From positions 1-64,000 of the forward strand of contig NZ_JARFVC010000001.1 of the NCBI RefSeq assembly GCF_029193815.1: a stretch of DNA of 64,000 bases, given 5' to 3'. The notes beneath the pieces were generated by a model. The model was not told the origin of the DNA. It ran no database searches and saw nothing but the letters and a program-made list of their open reading frames with translations. Shown here in pieces: positions 9,999 to 21,133 of the stretch (its first letter is position 1; every line of letters begins with the position of its first letter). Position numbers and translations under genes: made by a program. The stretch comes from Cytobacillus sp. S13-E01. Lineage in GTDB: Bacteria > Bacillota > Bacilli > Bacillales > Bacillaceae_L.

Positions 9999-10155
9999 AA
10001 GAAAAGCGCAGGGCGCCCGCTTATCGGCGACAAGCATAAGACGAGCCGTCTGGAAGGTTGTTCTTTGACCTTTCAGACGGATTGGCTTATGACCTCGAGC
10101 CGATGGCGCCCGGAGCTAGACACTAAAACTAGGTACAAACTTTTATACTTTCTTA
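9999..10155 (-). repeat. Full CTAGCTCC/GCGCTTTT repeat (copy 2, short-tail form)
   Basis: On the minus strand: AAGAAAGTATAAAAG tail, CCTAGTTTTAGTGTCTAGCTCC, GGGCGCCATCGG outer arm, TCATAAGCC arm, a strong central hairpin (CCGTCTG / CAGACGG arms), the pairing arms in reverse, then GGGCGCCCTGCGCTTTTCTT. It lies a few bases behind copy 3, whose end is itself terminator-like. Confidence 0.9.
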
Positions 10156-10161
10156 TCTTTC

Positions 10162-10402
10162 AAGAAAAGCGCAGGGCGCCCGCCTATCGGCGCGTCGATT
10201 AAAACCCGCCACGTCCTGTGGCGAACATCGACATCAGCACATCCTGTACAAGTCAAGCATAAGACTAGCCCTGACTGAAGGCGTTTTTTGCCTTCGGGAA
10301 GGGATTGGCTTATACCATAGAGCCGATGGCACCTGGAGCTAGACGTAGATAGACAAAGACACGAAGTTATACACAAACTTACAATTTTATAAATTCCTTA
10401 AC
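10162..10402 (-). repeat. Full CTAGCTCC/GCGCTTTT repeat (copy 3, long form)
   Basis: Same outer ends as copy 2, but with an extra block holding two small hairpins (CCACGTCCTGTGG; a second CATCCTGTAC-type) and a different tail, GTTAAGGAATTTATAAAATTG. The central stem uses different bases (GAAGGC/GCCTTC). On the minus strand it begins 5 nt past the hfq terminator stem and T-run. Confidence 0.9.
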
Positions 10403-10433
10403 AAAAAAAACAGCCTGTTTTTAAAGGCTGTTT
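10403..10433 (-). terminator. hfq terminator
   Basis: Stem 10408-10416 with 10425-10433 (AAACAGCCT/AGGCTGTTT), followed on the minus strand by a run of eight T. Confidence 0.92.
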
Positions 10434-10448
10434 GTGAAATAGATTAGT

Positions 10449-10673
10449 TTATTCTAAATCTAACTGGATGTTCTTTTGTGGTGAAAATGTTGAGATTGCA
10501 TGTTTGTAAATAAGTTGTTGTTTTCCTTCAGTCTCTAAAAGAACTGTGAAATTATCAAATCCTTTTATTAACCCACGTAGTTGGAAGCCATTTAATAAGA
10601 AAACAGTTACAAAAGTATTGTCCTTACGAAGTTGGTTTAAAAATTGATCTTGAATATTGATTGCTTGTTTCAT
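10449..10673 (-). CDS. hfq: Hfq, RNA-binding Sm-like protein
   Basis: 74 residues, the usual size in Bacillus. Sm1 motif ([25 protein letters not shown]) and the Sm2 motif YKHAIS are intact. It forms a hexamer that binds A-rich and U-rich RNA. AGGAGG lies 9 nt upstream of the ATG. It follows miaA by 42 nt with no terminator between, so the two are probably co-transcribed. It is ended by the terminator at 10403. Confidence 0.97.
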   Translation of the reverse strand: MKQAINIQDQFLNQLRKDNTFVTVFLLNGFQLRGLIKGFDNFTVLLETEGKQQLIYKHAISTFSPQKNIQLDLE

Positions 10674-10715
10674 GTTCGTCGTCCTCCTCTATTCTCTATA
10701 CTGATTAGTATTCGA

Positions 10716-11669
10716 TTAAATCTTAAGCTTTCCTGCTATATATTTTAAAATTTCATCTAACATTTGATTAAATCTCCCTTGATTTGCTTCGGTCATATCA
10801 AACCATCTTACATTCATTTTATTTCTAAACCATGTTAATTGCCTCTTTGCGTATCTTCTGGAGTTTTGTTTTAACTGTTGGGTAGCTTCTGCCAAAGATA
10901 TTTTTCCATCTAAATATTCATAAATTTCTTTATAGCCAATTGCCTGTATTGATTGGCATTCTTTTACTCCCTTATTGTATAAAGCTGATACTTCTTCTAG
11001 AAGACCGTTATCAATCATATGGTCCACCCGTAAGTTTATCCTGTCGTAAAGTATGTCTCTTTCCATTGTCAAACCGATAAGTACAGTATCGTATACTAAC
11101 TCGGTTTCTTGCTTTTCCTGGTACTGACCCATCGTTAAACCAGAACTACGGAAAATTTCTAACGCTCTAATAACTCTTCGTATATTATTAGGATGTATTC
11201 GATCTGCACTTTCCGGATCAATTTCACGTAACATATTATGTACAGCGAGAACACCCTCAGTTGCTGCAATAGCTTCTAAGCTATCACTGTATTCAGGATC
11301 TGAGGTATTCTCAGTAAATTGATAATCATAAATGACTGATTGTATATATAGACCTGTTCCACCTACAATCATCGGCAAACACCCACGCCGATGTATTTCA
11401 TCAATACGTTCCCTTACTATTAGCTGAAACTCAGCTACGGAAAAACTATCTGTTGGATCTTTAATATCTATTAAATGGTGGGGTATTCCATCCATTTCTT
11501 CTTTCTGTATCTTGGCAGTACCTATATCCATGCCTCTATATACCTGCATCGAATCTCCACTTATTATTTCTCCACCAAGCTTTTTAGCTAATTCAATACT
11601 AAGTTTTGTCTTTCCGACAGCAGTGGGACCAATAAGAACCACTAATTTTCCTTTATCTTTCTCTCCCAA
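10716..11669 (-). CDS. miaA: MiaA, tRNA dimethylallyltransferase
   Basis: Adds the isopentenyl group to A37 of tRNAs reading UNN codons; the methylthiolase MiaB, encoded further right in this window, acts on the product. 317 residues with P-loop GPTAVGKT at 14-21, ISGDSMQVYRGMDIGTAK, GGTGLYI and the C-terminal RRYAKRQLTWFRNK. The start is taken as TTG 11669, since homologues have about a dozen residues before the P-loop. A GTG nearer the P-loop with AAAGGA upstream is an alternative. Confidence 0.94.
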   Translation of the reverse strand: MGEKDKGKLVVLIGPTAVGKTKLSIELAKKLGGEIISGDSMQVYRGMDIGTAKIQKEEMDGIPHHLIDIKDPTDSFSVAEFQLIVRERIDEIHRRGCLPMIVGGTGLYIQSVIYDYQFTENTSDPEYSDSLEAIAATEGVLAVHNMLREIDPESADRIHPNNIRRVIRALEIFRSSGLTMGQYQEKQETELVYDTVLIGLTMERDILYDRINLRVDHMIDNGLLEEVSALYNKGVKECQSIQAIGYKEIYEYLDGKISLAEATQQLKQNSRRYAKRQLTWFRNKMNVRWFDMTEANQGRFNQMLDEILKYIAGKLKI

Positions 11670-11870
11670 AAAATCATCACTACTTTCATACTATTAAGTA
11701 CTGCTATCGTATCATATTGTAACACTATAATTTAATAGTATTATGTAAATATTATTTCTAATAGCAAAAATGCTAACACCAAATTATTATATCCATAAAC
11801 CGTTAAAAAATATCAATTCCTCAATAAAAAAATTCATAGGTCGCTGTTTAGTGATTATCTAAATCGAGCA

Positions 11871-11896
11871 ACCTTACAATTTTATAAATTCCTTAA
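11871..11896 (-). repeat. Isolated tail fragment of the repeat family (copy 9)
   Basis: Reads GTTAAGGAATTTATAAAATT then GTAAGG on the minus strand, the same tail as copies 3 and 4, but with no core. It starts about 4 nt after the T-run of the mutSL terminator, as copy 3 does after hfq. Confidence 0.65.
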
Positions 11897-11899
11897 CAA

Positions 11900-11925
11900 G
11901 AAAAAAGAGCCCATAAAGAGCTCTT
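11900..11925 (-). terminator. mutSL terminator
   Basis: AAGAGC/GCTCTT stem (11905-11910 with 11920-11925) followed by TTTTT on the minus strand; located 80 nt past the mutL stop. Confidence 0.8.
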
Positions 11926-12003
11926 CTATTACATACATGCGATTAATAGGGGGAGATTTGCCCCTAAAAATGAATTAATCATTTTCCTCTGGCTCTGAGC
12001 CGA

Positions 12004-13878
12004 TTACATAACGCGTTTAAACATTTTTTCCATCTCATAGGTTGAGTAATGAATGATGATTGGTCGTCCATGAGGACATGTAAAAGGATCAGAAGTTTTC
12101 CTTAAAGCCTCAAGCAGAGCAAATATTTCTTCATTCTTCAGATAGTGATTTGCTTTAATTGAAGCCTTGCAACTCATCATAATGGCAGCTTCTTCCCGAA
12201 GTTTTTTTATATCCACTTTCTTTAAAATTAACACTTGCTCTATCATTTCCTCTATGATTAATACTTCTTCTCCAGCTGGAAACCACTGGGGATGGGACCG
12301 AACAATAAAGCTATTGTGACCAAACACTTCTAAAAAAATCCCCACTTTTGCTAGTTCTTCAATGTTTTCTGAGATCAGAATACTTTCGTTCGTAGAATAT
12401 TCCAGTGTGATTGGCACTAACAACTCCTGTACCTCTGAAATAACCTGACCAACCTTTTCTCGAAAATATTCATATTTAATTCTTTCTTGGGCCGCATGTT
12501 GATCTATAATATAAAGTCCGTCATCATTTTGTGCTAGAATATACGTTCCATGCATTTGCCCTATCGGATACAGCGGAGGAATTCGATCTTCAATATTCAT
12601 ACCCGAGTCAATTTTTTGTATATCCGTTTCTAGTCTTTCTTCTTCCATTATAGGTTCAGTAGGAAGCTTCAGATCTTCAATTGGCTTATTGTGGGTTGCC
12701 ACAGTAGTATACTTGAATATTTCCGCTTCTTCTACCTCGGGCTCCAATGATTCTTCCTCTCGAATTACAAAAGCATTAAGATTAGATGGAGCTACTACCA
12801 TTTCTGTTTGTCTATTTTGATGTTCAAATGTAAAACGCTGTTGTTCTAGCACGGCAGACGCCTTCTTCTTAGGTGCAACATCCGGAATTAACTGCTTTTG
12901 TTTAAATACAGCTTTAATTCCTGTTTCAATTAACTCATTTAATTCAACTTCCTTACTAATCCTTACTTCAAGCTTAGCTGGATGTACGTTTACATCGACG
13001 ATCAATGGGTCCATTTGAATTTCTAAAAAGGCGATTGGATATCTGCCTATAGGCAATAACGTATGGTAACCTTGTTGCACCGCTTTAGAAAGTGAGTAAT
13101 TTTTAATAAACCTACCATTAATGATCGTCGACATATAGTTTCTTGAAGCACGAGTCACTTCCGGAAGTGATACATACCCATTTACTTTAAAATCTAGTGA
13201 TTGCAAGTCTAATGGGATCATTTTTTTTGCGATGGAAAATCCATAGATAGCTGCTATTACTTGTAAAACATCGCCATTACCCGTTGTATATAGCATTCTT
13301 TTGCCATTATGTGACAATCTAAATGATATTGATGGATGTGCCATGGCAATTCGATTGATTATATCAGTAATATTTCCTAATTCTGTGTGAATGGTTTTCA
13401 TATACTTTAACCGAGCAGGCGTGTTAAAAAATAGATTTGAAATAGTAAGATCTGTACCTTTTCTGCTATTTGTCCGTACATGCTTTATTATTTCTCCGCC
13501 TTTTAAAATAAGCTGCGTACCAGAACTTTCTCCAGTACTCGTTTTCATGTCAAGCTCTGAAACAGACGCTATACTCGGTAGGGCCTCACCTCTAAAACCA
13601 AGTGTCCGAATTCGAAACAAATCGTTCTCGTCTTTAATTTTACTAGTGGCATGACGATGAAACGCATTAAGACAGTCATCTTCTTCAATTCCGTCGCCAT
13701 TATCAATAATTCTTATTTTGGCAAGTCCCGCTTCTTCAACTTCGACCTCAATAATCGTACTGTTTGCATCAATAGCATTTTCAACTAACTCTTTTACAAC
13801 AGATGCCGGACGTTCGACAACTTCACCTGCTGCAATTTTATTCGAAAGCTGGTCATTAAGCTTAATAATTTTCCCCAT
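12004..13878 (-). CDS. mutL: MutL, mismatch-repair endonuclease
   Basis: 624 residues. The N-terminal GHKL ATPase has the [16 protein letters not shown] and [11 protein letters not shown] motifs. A low-complexity linker is followed by the C-terminal dimerisation/endonuclease domain with [22 protein letters not shown] and CPHGRPI, the metal-binding set of Gram-positive nicking MutL. It acts with MutS and the beta clamp. ATG 13878 is chosen with AAAGGTGG 8 nt upstream; a GTG four codons earlier overlaps that site. It starts 24 nt past mutS. Confidence 0.97.
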   Translation of the reverse strand: MGKIIKLNDQLSNKIAAGEVVERPASVVKELVENAIDANSTIIEVEVEEAGLAKIRIIDNGDGIEEDDCLNAFHRHATSKIKDENDLFRIRTLGFRGEALPSIASVSELDMKTSTGESSGTQLILKGGEIIKHVRTNSRKGTDLTISNLFFNTPARLKYMKTIHTELGNITDIINRIAMAHPSISFRLSHNGKRMLYTTGNGDVLQVIAAIYGFSIAKKMIPLDLQSLDFKVNGYVSLPEVTRASRNYMSTIINGRFIKNYSLSKAVQQGYHTLLPIGRYPIAFLEIQMDPLIVDVNVHPAKLEVRISKEVELNELIETGIKAVFKQKQLIPDVAPKKKASAVLEQQRFTFEHQNRQTEMVVAPSNLNAFVIREEESLEPEVEEAEIFKYTTVATHNKPIEDLKLPTEPIMEEERLETDIQKIDSGMNIEDRIPPLYPIGQMHGTYILAQNDDGLYIIDQHAAQERIKYEYFREKVGQVISEVQELLVPITLEYSTNESILISENIEELAKVGIFLEVFGHNSFIVRSHPQWFPAGEEVLIIEEMIEQVLILKKVDIKKLREEAAIMMSCKASIKANHYLKNEEIFALLEALRKTSDPFTCPHGRPIIIHYSTYEMEKMFKRVM

Positions 13879-13902
13879 CCGTACAACCACCTTTCTTCTA
13901 AT

Positions 13903-16509
13903 CTACGGTTTTAGCCTTTTTTGAATTTCATAAAGCTTATTCATTGCATCTAGTGGTGTCATATCCAAAAGATCAAGTGACTTTATAGCATCAAGTATTT
14001 GTTTATCCTTTTTTGGTATACCAGGAGTATCCTCTTTAATCAACTTTGGTTGGGCCACTTCAAAGAATGATAATTGCGCATTAGCTTGTACACTATTATT
14101 TGTTTGTTTCTGCTCAGGAGCTGACATTGTTTTACTGTTATGTTCGAGTCTTTCAAGAATTTCTCTCGCTCTAGCAATCAAACTACTTGGTAGCTCCGAA
14201 AGCTCAGCAACATGAATACCATAACTTTTATCTGCCGCACCTTCTTTTATCTTATGAAGAAAAACAACCTTTCCGTTATCTTCGATTGCACTAACATGGA
14301 TATTATTTAAACTCATTAATTCTTGATCAAGAATCGTTAATTCATGGTAATGAGTTGAAAAAAGTGTCTTTGCACCAATATTGTCGTGAATATATTCAAT
14401 AATAGCTTGAGCTAAGGCCATTCCATCATAGGTAGATGTTCCACGGCCAATTTCGTCAAATAGCACTAAGCTTCTCTCAGTTGCATTTACAATCGCATTC
14501 TTTGCTTCTAGCATTTCTACCATAAACGTACTTTGACCTGAAATTAAATCATCCGCAGCACCTATTCGTGTAAATACTTGATCAAAAATCGGTAGTTCAG
14601 CTTCAGCTGCAGGAACAAAACAACCGACTTGAGCAAGGATTGTAGTTAATGCCAACTGTCTCATATACGTACTTTTACCCGACATATTCGGACCTGTTAT
14701 AAGCAGCATATTTCTAGTGTCATTCATGACACAATCATTAGGTACATATTCCTGTGCATTCATGACCTTTTCAACAACAGGATGTCTACCATCTTTAATA
14801 AAAATATCTCCATTTGTAAATGTTGGTTTCGAATAGTGTCGCTCTTCACTAACTGTTGCAAAGCATTGTAACACATCAAGTTCGCTAATAATTTTCGCTA
14901 AGTCTTGTAGTCTAGAAATATATTTCTTAACCGTTTCACGAATATCAGCAAATATATTGTACTCTAACTCAATAATCTTTTCTTGTGCTTCAAGGATCAA
15001 TGATTCCTTTTCTTTTAATTCAGGAGTGATATAGCGTTCAGCATTAGATAATGTTTGTTTTCGCTCATAAAGCCCTTCAGGAAGTAGATGTATATTGGCT
15101 CTTGTCACCTCAATAAAGTAACCAAACACTCTGTTATATCCGATCTTTAATGTTTTAATTCCTGTTCTTTCACGCTCTTGCTTTTCAAGAGCTGCAATCC
15201 AGGTCTTTCCATTTCTACTTGCATCGCGGTATTGGTCTAATGTTTCATTAAAGCCGTCTTTGATGATACCGCCATCTTTTATTGATAACGGGGGATTCTC
15301 TTCAATTGCTTGCTCCAAAAGTGTCATCAGGCTGTCACAGCCATCAAGTTTGTTTGATAAGGAAGCTGCATATTGATGCTCAATCCCTAAAATAACCTTT
15401 TGTATGATTGGTACTTGCAGTAACGACTTTTTTAATTGAATTAAATCTCTAGCGTTCACATTTCCAAAAGCCACTCTACCAGCCAGTCTTTCTAGATCAT
15501 ATACTTCCTTTAACAACTCTCTTAATTCTTGTCTCTCGAAAAATTGATTTATTAATGTCTCTACCATGTCTAAGCGATTATTAATTTCATTCTTATTTAT
15601 TAAAGGTCTATCAATCCATTGCTTTAATAGGCGTCCACCCATTGCAGTCATCGTAGAATCTAGTAACCATAACAACGACCCTTTTTTTCCCTTCGAGCGA
15701 ATGGTTTCTGTTAATTCAAGGTTTCGTTTTGAGTGGAGGTCAATTTTCATAAATTGGTTTACATTATATGATTGAACAGGCTGTAAATGATCTAAGCTTC
15801 GTTTTTGTGTCTTTTGTAAATAGTTTAAAAGACGTCCGAAAATAACGACTAATGAATCTTGTTCAAGGTGTTCCATCAATTTTTGAAAATTGGCCGGAAT
15901 TGTTGTTTCATCCTCGATCGAAATTGTTACATTACAACGCTCAATAAGCTTTTTCTTGACACTTTCATCTAAAGTAGAAGCTACAACAACCTCCTTGACA
16001 CCATTTAAGTAAATTTCACTAATTACTTCATCAATATGATTGCCGAGAAGAGTAACTAGACTTTCACCAGTCGTTAAATCATTAAAAGCTATACCAAAGG
16101 ATTTATTTTCAAAATAAGTAAGTGCAGCAAGGAAGTTATTTTCCTTATCTTGAAGTCCTTTGCCCTCCATCATTGTTCCTGGTGTTATAAGCTGTACTAC
16201 CTCTCTTCTCACAACACCTTTAGCTTGTTTAGGATCTTCCGTTTGTTCACATATAGCAACTTTATAACCTCTTTCAACAAGTTGTTCAATATATCCCCTT
16301 GCAGCATGATGGGGAACCCCGCACATTGGAATTCTATCTTCACTACCACCATCTCTACTAGTAAGTGTTATCTCTAATTCCCCAGAAGCATTAATTGCAT
16401 CCTCAAAGAACATCTCATAAAAATCTCCAAGACGAAAAAATAAAAAGGCATCTGGATAATCTGCCTTAATTGTTAAGTATTGCTTTATCATAGGCGTATA
16501 CTCTGCCAT
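13903..16509 (-). CDS. mutS: MutS, DNA mismatch recognition ATPase
   Basis: 868 residues. The N-terminal mismatch-binding domain contains the FYEMFFEDA motif (Phe-X-Glu wedge). Connector, lever and clamp domains follow, then an ABC-type ATPase with Walker [10 protein letters not shown], Walker [17 protein letters not shown] and the STHYHEL switch. The C-terminal part has the SFFEVAQP-like clamp-binding segment near residue 815. It is first gene of the mutS-mutL operon. No odd residues were noticed in the motifs. Confidence 0.97.
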   Translation of the reverse strand: MAEYTPMIKQYLTIKADYPDAFLFFRLGDFYEMFFEDAINASGELEITLTSRDGGSEDRIPMCGVPHHAARGYIEQLVERGYKVAICEQTEDPKQAKGVVRREVVQLITPGTMMEGKGLQDKENNFLAALTYFENKSFGIAFNDLTTGESLVTLLGNHIDEVISEIYLNGVKEVVVASTLDESVKKKLIERCNVTISIEDETTIPANFQKLMEHLEQDSLVVIFGRLLNYLQKTQKRSLDHLQPVQSYNVNQFMKIDLHSKRNLELTETIRSKGKKGSLLWLLDSTMTAMGGRLLKQWIDRPLINKNEINNRLDMVETLINQFFERQELRELLKEVYDLERLAGRVAFGNVNARDLIQLKKSLLQVPIIQKVILGIEHQYAASLSNKLDGCDSLMTLLEQAIEENPPLSIKDGGIIKDGFNETLDQYRDASRNGKTWIAALEKQERERTGIKTLKIGYNRVFGYFIEVTRANIHLLPEGLYERKQTLSNAERYITPELKEKESLILEAQEKIIELEYNIFADIRETVKKYISRLQDLAKIISELDVLQCFATVSEERHYSKPTFTNGDIFIKDGRHPVVEKVMNAQEYVPNDCVMNDTRNMLLITGPNMSGKSTYMRQLALTTILAQVGCFVPAAEAELPIFDQVFTRIGAADDLISGQSTFMVEMLEAKNAIVNATERSLVLFDEIGRGTSTYDGMALAQAIIEYIHDNIGAKTLFSTHYHELTILDQELMSLNNIHVSAIEDNGKVVFLHKIKEGAADKSYGIHVAELSELPSSLIARAREILERLEHNSKTMSAPEQKQTNNSVQANAQLSFFEVAQPKLIKEDTPGIPKKDKQILDAIKSLDLLDMTPLDAMNKLYEIQKRLKP

Positions 16510-16776
16510 CCTAATCCCCCAAAAATCTACAAGTCATTTTTTATATGATATATTATAACATAAATATACCATCCTTTAGTGTGGTTTTAATCCCTAATTG
16601 ACGTTTAGTAGTACTTACCAAGCTTTTACTGGTACTTACCCTTTAGTATAACTTTTTAGTTGCATACTGTTAATTGCCGCAGAATACATCTTCATTTTTT
16701 ATTCGTTAGCTGTTGTTACATAATCCCCACATTAATGGTTAGGTTTTTATAGCGTAAACATATTCCATAACCAAGA
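16510..16776. other. mutS upstream region
   Basis: A/T-rich DNA between cotE and mutS. It must hold the mutS promoter, but I could not settle on a hexamer pair. Two copies of GTACTTACC occur 27 nt apart (near 16611 and 16633). No ORF or stable RNA is recognised. Confidence 0.4.
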
Positions 16777-16803
16777 AAAAAACTAGGAAGATAGTCCTCC
16801 TAG
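16777..16803 (-). terminator. cotE terminator
   Basis: ACTAGGA/TCCTAGT stem (16782-16788 with 16797-16803) followed by TTTTTTT on the minus strand, just past the cotE stop. Confidence 0.85.
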
Positions 16804-16810
16804 TCCTAAT

Positions 16811-17359
16811 TTACTCCTCAAAATCTCCTACTAAAAAGTCAGGATTTAAATCTTCAAATTCTTCATCATCAACGTCAGAATCCCAATCTTGATCTTCTTC
16901 ATCGCAACCATCTGGGTTTACCGCAACACACACTTTTGTTTCACCAATTACTTCTACAAGAAATTCTCTCTCTACTTCAACAACAACTCTATTTCCATTT
17001 GGAGAAATTGTTGCTTCTAGACAGTTTGGCTGTTGAAGTACACGTGCAATTACTTCACAATCGTCTCCTAAGAAGTTATCATCTTTATATTTTAGTTTGA
17101 TAACATCAGAGTATGAAACAGTATCAGTAACTACCTCAGTCTTCGTATTATCGTTGTAAGAGTACCAAACGTTAATATCGTATCGACCATGAACTTCAAC
17201 AGTATTGTCACTTTTCTTTGCTTCGTATTGGTGGTTGATGATCCAACAACCTAGAATACTTGTAGGGCGGTGTGATGGAGAAATCGTGTGTGTACATTGA
17301 GTAAACTTACGACCTTTTCCTACAACAGCTTTTGTAATAATCTCTCTGTATTCAGACAT
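16811..17359 (-). CDS. cotE: CotE, outer spore coat morphogenetic protein
   Basis: 182 residues, the B. subtilis length, starting [21 protein letters not shown]-like and ending in a very acidic tail ([23 protein letters not shown] in two parts) before FLVGD. CotE forms the layer that anchors outer coat proteins to the forespore. GAGGAGG lies 9 nt upstream of the ATG. It is monocistronic: a terminator follows and a candidate sigma-K promoter lies 33 nt upstream. In B. subtilis the gene also has a sigma-E promoter. Confidence 0.96.
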   Translation of the reverse strand: MSEYREIITKAVVGKGRKFTQCTHTISPSHRPTSILGCWIINHQYEAKKSDNTVEVHGRYDINVWYSYNDNTKTEVVTDTVSYSDVIKLKYKDDNFLGDDCEVIARVLQQPNCLEATISPNGNRVVVEVEREFLVEVIGETKVCVAVNPDGCDEEDQDWDSDVDDEEFEDLNPDFLVGDFEE

Positions 17360-17391
17360 TCGAGCATACCCTCCTCAATCAATCTTCAATT

Positions 17392-17420
17392 CATCCTATG
17401 CGGGACAAATGACTAGTGTG
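17392..17420 (-). promoter_or_regulatory. Candidate sigma-K promoter of cotE
   Basis: CACA (17417-17420), 16-nt spacer, CATAGGATG (17392-17400) on the minus strand. It fits sigma-K mACm-N16-CATAnnnTA apart from the last base, and lies at a suitable distance from cotE. Confidence 0.5.
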
Positions 17421-17612
17421 CTACACTTTTTAAAAACATTAGAAATCTTTCTTACCTAATGCCCGTGTGGTAGTTAAAATTACATTATTTTATCCAGATT
17501 AAAACATGAAACCATATAATTAATTGTATGCGGGTGCGCCCAGATATGTACCAAATTTACCTAGAAAATATCAATATTAGTATGAAAACTTGCGTTAATA
17601 GGCCGTTTAAAT

Positions 17613-17645
17613 AAAAAGAACCAAACTGTAAATACAGTTTGGTTC
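17613..17645 (-). terminator. miaB-ricA operon terminator
   Basis: Perfect 13-bp stem (17618-17630 with 17633-17645) followed by TTTTT on the minus strand, just past ricA. Confidence 0.92.
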
Positions 17646-17661
17646 TCGATAATAATGATCT

Positions 17662-18093
17662 TTAGCTACAACCGCAACTACTATCATCATTTGTCTTTGA
17701 GCCTGTTTCGCCACGTAGCAGATCTCCACCAGTTGAGATAATAACCTCATTTGTTACATGGTTAGAGATTGTATGAGCAACTAATTGTAGTAAATCATTT
17801 ACTTCAACCTGTGAGCTTTTAAACTCTTGTACTACAGGAATGCTATCTATCTCTTCATGTAGCTTTTCGATCTTTTCTTCAACTTGTCTTAAAGCCTTCT
17901 CTTTTCCAAAATGTTGAAAATTGACAGCTTGTTTTTGTAAGCTTTTAATACTTGCAATCATTTCTTTGACTTTTTTATTTTCATTAATTTGTGCTTCAGC
18001 ACGTTTAAAAAAGTCAACTTCTTCTGTTTCAGCAATCATTTTTGCTAGTTCTTTTGCACGTTCAACGATTTGTTCTTTTGTGTATTCTGCCAT
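17662..18093 (-). CDS. ymcA: RicA (YmcA), subunit of the RicAFT RNA-processing complex
   Basis: 143 residues, mainly helical (YlbF/YmcA family; helices about 1-110). It ends CGCS, carrying cysteines that help bind an Fe-S cluster in the RicA-RicF-RicT complex. That complex steers RNase Y (rny, also in this window) in processing polycistronic mRNAs and is needed for biofilm formation, competence and sporulation in B. subtilis. It starts 1 nt after the miaB stop, so the two are tightly coupled. Confidence 0.93.
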   Translation of the reverse strand: MAEYTKEQIVERAKELAKMIAETEEVDFFKRAEAQINENKKVKEMIASIKSLQKQAVNFQHFGKEKALRQVEEKIEKLHEEIDSIPVVQEFKSSQVEVNDLLQLVAHTISNHVTNEVIISTGGDLLRGETGSKTNDDSSCGCS

Positions 18094-18094
18094 A

Positions 18095-19624
18095 TTATTT
18101 CACCTCTACCGCTTCTTCAATTATTTCTCCATCTAATGACCATGTCTTAGCTTGAGTAATTTTCACTTTAACGAGCTTCCCAATCGAAGATGTTGGAGCT
18201 TTAAAGTTAACTAACTTATTCTTACTTGTATACCCAGCAAGAATTTCTGGATTTTTTTTACTTTCACCTTCAACTAAAACCTCGACAATTTGATCTTGTA
18301 AAGCAAGATTTTTCTTAGCCGCAATTTCATTTACAAGTGCATTAAGACGCTGTAGACGTTCTTTTTTCACTTCCATTGGAATGTTATCTTCCATGCTTGC
18401 TGCAGGAGTTCCCTCACGAGGTGAGTAGATAAAAGTATATGCTGTATCAAACTCAACTTCACGATATAAAGACATCGTTTCTTCGAATTGTTCATCTGTT
18501 TCATTTGGGAACCCAACGATAATATCTGTTGTGAATGACGCATTCGGAATTCTTTCCTTCATTTTACGAACAAGCTCTAAATATTGTTCACGAGTGTATT
18601 TACGTGCCATGAGTTTAAGAACTTCAGAGCTACCTGATTGCACAGGTAAGTGAATATGCTCCATCAGGTTACCACCTTTAGCTAACACCTCGATTAAGCG
18701 ATCATCAAAATCACGAGGATGGCTCGTTGTAAAGCGAATACGTGGTATATCAATTTTACGAAGCTCGTCCATTAACTCGCCTAGCCCGTATGTCATGTCA
18801 GTAAAGTCTTTTCCATACGCATTAACATTTTGACCAAGAAGAGTGACTTCTTGATACCCATTACGAGCGAGATGACGGACCTCTTCAATAATATCCTCTG
18901 GTAGACGACTACGTTCTTTACCCCGAGTATATGGGACAATACAGTACGTACAGAACTTGTCACAGCCATACATAATGTTAACCCAGGCCTTGATATCACC
19001 TTTTCTAACTCGAGGAAGGTTTTCAATAACGTCACCTTCTTTAGACCATACTTCGACAACCATTTCCTTACTAAACATTGCCTCTTTTACAATTTGGGGT
19101 AACCGGTGGATATTGTGTGTACCAAAGATCATATCAACAAATTGGTGCTTCTGAAGAATTCTATTTACAACTGATTCTTCCTGTGACATACAGCCACAGA
19201 TACCAATTAAAAGGTTAGGATTACGTTTTTTATAGGTTTTTAAGTGGCCAATCTCACCAAACACTTTGTTTTCTGCATTTTCTCTAATCGCACATGTATT
19301 TAACAGGACAATATCAGCTGTTTCGACCGAATCAGTAGGTTCATAGCCCATTTCTGTTAAAATACCAGCCATCACTTCTGTATCATGCTCATTCATTTGA
19401 CAGCCATAGGTCCGAATATAAAATTTCCGTCCAGTTCCAAGGCCAATCATATCATCAGGAATTGTGAAACCGCGGTCAATGTTTATATCCTCTTTTCCAC
19501 GCTTCTTTGCATCCTTTAAAGATGGTGGTTGATATACTGCTTGAAAATATTGCCCATAATCCTTAACGGATTTTTTGTCCGCTGGATTTACTTGGTCAAT
19601 TTCAAGGCGTTGCTTTTCGTTCAT
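18095..19624 (-). CDS. miaB: MiaB, tRNA-2-methylthio-N6-dimethylallyladenosine synthase
   Basis: 509 residues, the same as B. subtilis YmcB. An N-terminal methylthiotransferase domain with Fe-S cysteines ([33 protein letters not shown]) is followed by a radical SAM core with CDKFCTYC, and a C-terminal TRAM domain (about 440-503). It converts i6A37, made by MiaA, to ms2i6A37. AAAGGAG lies 7 nt upstream of the ATG. ricA follows immediately. Confidence 0.96.
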   Translation of the reverse strand: MNEKQRLEIDQVNPADKKSVKDYGQYFQAVYQPPSLKDAKKRGKEDINIDRGFTIPDDMIGLGTGRKFYIRTYGCQMNEHDTEVMAGILTEMGYEPTDSVETADIVLLNTCAIRENAENKVFGEIGHLKTYKKRNPNLLIGICGCMSQEESVVNRILQKHQFVDMIFGTHNIHRLPQIVKEAMFSKEMVVEVWSKEGDVIENLPRVRKGDIKAWVNIMYGCDKFCTYCIVPYTRGKERSRLPEDIIEEVRHLARNGYQEVTLLGQNVNAYGKDFTDMTYGLGELMDELRKIDIPRIRFTTSHPRDFDDRLIEVLAKGGNLMEHIHLPVQSGSSEVLKLMARKYTREQYLELVRKMKERIPNASFTTDIIVGFPNETDEQFEETMSLYREVEFDTAYTFIYSPREGTPAASMEDNIPMEVKKERLQRLNALVNEIAAKKNLALQDQIVEVLVEGESKKNPEILAGYTSKNKLVNFKAPTSSIGKLVKVKITQAKTWSLDGEIIEEAVEVK

Positions 19625-19810
19625 TTGAATTCTCCTTTCCTTTTAACTGATAATTAACTTAGTAAAAGGTAAACATAAAAATTTATGCACATTAACATAG
19701 TATATAGCGTAAAAGTAATTTAAACAATTAATTAAGCAATTTGTAGAAAATTGTACAATTTTAATCGAAAAATTACTAGTGTAAAGTATTGTAAAGTCTT
19801 TTCATAAGTC

Positions 19811-19837
19811 AAAAAAAGAGAGGAGATTACCCTCTCT
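19811..19837 (-). terminator. tdh-kbl terminator
   Basis: AGAGAGG/CCTCTCT stem (19817-19823 with 19831-19837) followed by seven T on the minus strand. Confidence 0.9.
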
Positions 19838-19845
19838 AGATAATA

Positions 19846-21021
19846 TTAAATAATCCCTAGTTCTTTCCCTGCTTTTCCAAAGATATCAAGAGCTTGCTCT
19901 AATTCTTCATTCGAATGCTCTGCAGTAACAATCGTACGTACACGGCCTAATCCTTTCGCAACAGTAGGGAAAGCAATACCTTGAGCAAATACACCATATT
20001 CTAAAAGTTTGTCTGAAAATTGGTGTGTTAATGTTTCATCCCCAACAATAACAGGAGTAATAGGCGTTTCACTCTTACCAGTATTAAAACCAAGTTTCAT
20101 TAAGCCATCTTTAAAGAATTTAGTATTTTCCCAAAGTTTTTCAATCAACTCTGGCTCTTCAAGTAAGACATCAATCGCCTCAATACACGCAGCAGTTACA
20201 GCTGGTGGATGTGACGTACTAAACAAAAATGGGCGCCCTTTTTGAATTAAATAATCAATCAATGTTCTAGTGCTAGCAACATACCCACCTAGCACACCGA
20301 TTGCTTTACTGAGTGTGCCTACTTGAATATGAACACGTCCATCAAGTCCAAAATGATTCACTGTTCCACGTCCATTTTTACCAAGAACACCAGAAGCATG
20401 TGCATCATCTACCATCACTAATGCATCATACTTTTCAGCCAATTCAACAATTTTAGGAAGAGGAGCAATGTTACCATCCATTGAAAAGACACCATCTGTG
20501 ACAATTAGTCGTTTACGATAGTTTTGTGTTTCTTGAAGGGCTCGCTCTAAATCTTCCGTGTCTACGTGCTTGTATACTTTACGACCTGACTTTGTTAGAC
20601 GAATACCATCAATAATCGATGCATGGTTTAATTCATCTGAAATAACTACGTCGTCTGGAGTTAAGATAGCTGATAACACACCTTGGTTTGTTGTAAAGCC
20701 AGATTGGAATACAAGTGAGGCTTCAGTATGTTTAAACTTCGCTAGTTTTTCTTCTAGTTCATCGTGCATTGAAAAGGTTCCTGCAATTGTACGAACTGAT
20801 CCGGTACCTGCTCCATATCGCCCAACGGCATCTAAAGCAGCCTTTCTTAATCTAGGATGTGTAGTAAATCCTAAATAGTTGTTAGATGATAATTGTATCA
20901 CTTCTTTTCCTTTGATTATTACTTTAGAGCCCTGATCAGACTCAAGCGGTACGAGCCTACGGAAAGTACCATTTTTTTGCATTTCATTAATTTCTTCTTG
21001 TAAATATTCAAATCCCTTCAA
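19846..21021 (-). CDS. kbl: Glycine C-acetyltransferase (2-amino-3-ketobutyrate CoA ligase)
   Basis: 391 residues, alpha-oxoamine synthase family of PLP enzymes. Visible motifs: [48 protein letters not shown], and [14 protein letters not shown] with the PLP lysine. It cleaves 2-amino-3-ketobutyrate, made by Tdh, to glycine and acetyl-CoA. The start is TTG 21021 with GGAGG 7 nt upstream. It follows tdh by 112 nt. An imperfect hairpin without a T-run near 21090-21120 lies in that gap. Confidence 0.95.
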   Translation of the reverse strand: MKGFEYLQEEINEMQKNGTFRRLVPLESDQGSKVIIKGKEVIQLSSNNYLGFTTHPRLRKAALDAVGRYGAGTGSVRTIAGTFSMHDELEEKLAKFKHTEASLVFQSGFTTNQGVLSAILTPDDVVISDELNHASIIDGIRLTKSGRKVYKHVDTEDLERALQETQNYRKRLIVTDGVFSMDGNIAPLPKIVELAEKYDALVMVDDAHASGVLGKNGRGTVNHFGLDGRVHIQVGTLSKAIGVLGGYVASTRTLIDYLIQKGRPFLFSTSHPPAVTAACIEAIDVLLEEPELIEKLWENTKFFKDGLMKLGFNTGKSETPITPVIVGDETLTHQFSDKLLEYGVFAQGIAFPTVAKGLGRVRTIVTAEHSNEELEQALDIFGKAGKELGII

Positions 21022-21133
21022 AAAAATACCTCCTCTTTTTAGTAACGATTTAGTAATATGTATAGTTGATGCTACCTATATAATAACAAGCGCCTAGACA
21101 CTTTTCTAGTAACTAGACGCCATATTGATAACT

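Noticed and set aside
9842-10376. Short open frames between spoVK and hfq
   Set aside because: They are translations of the intergenic repeat copies, with no ribosome sites and no protein-like composition.
21090-21120. Terminator between tdh and kbl
   Set aside because: The hairpin is imperfect and no T-run follows on the minus strand; the two genes are probably still co-transcribed.
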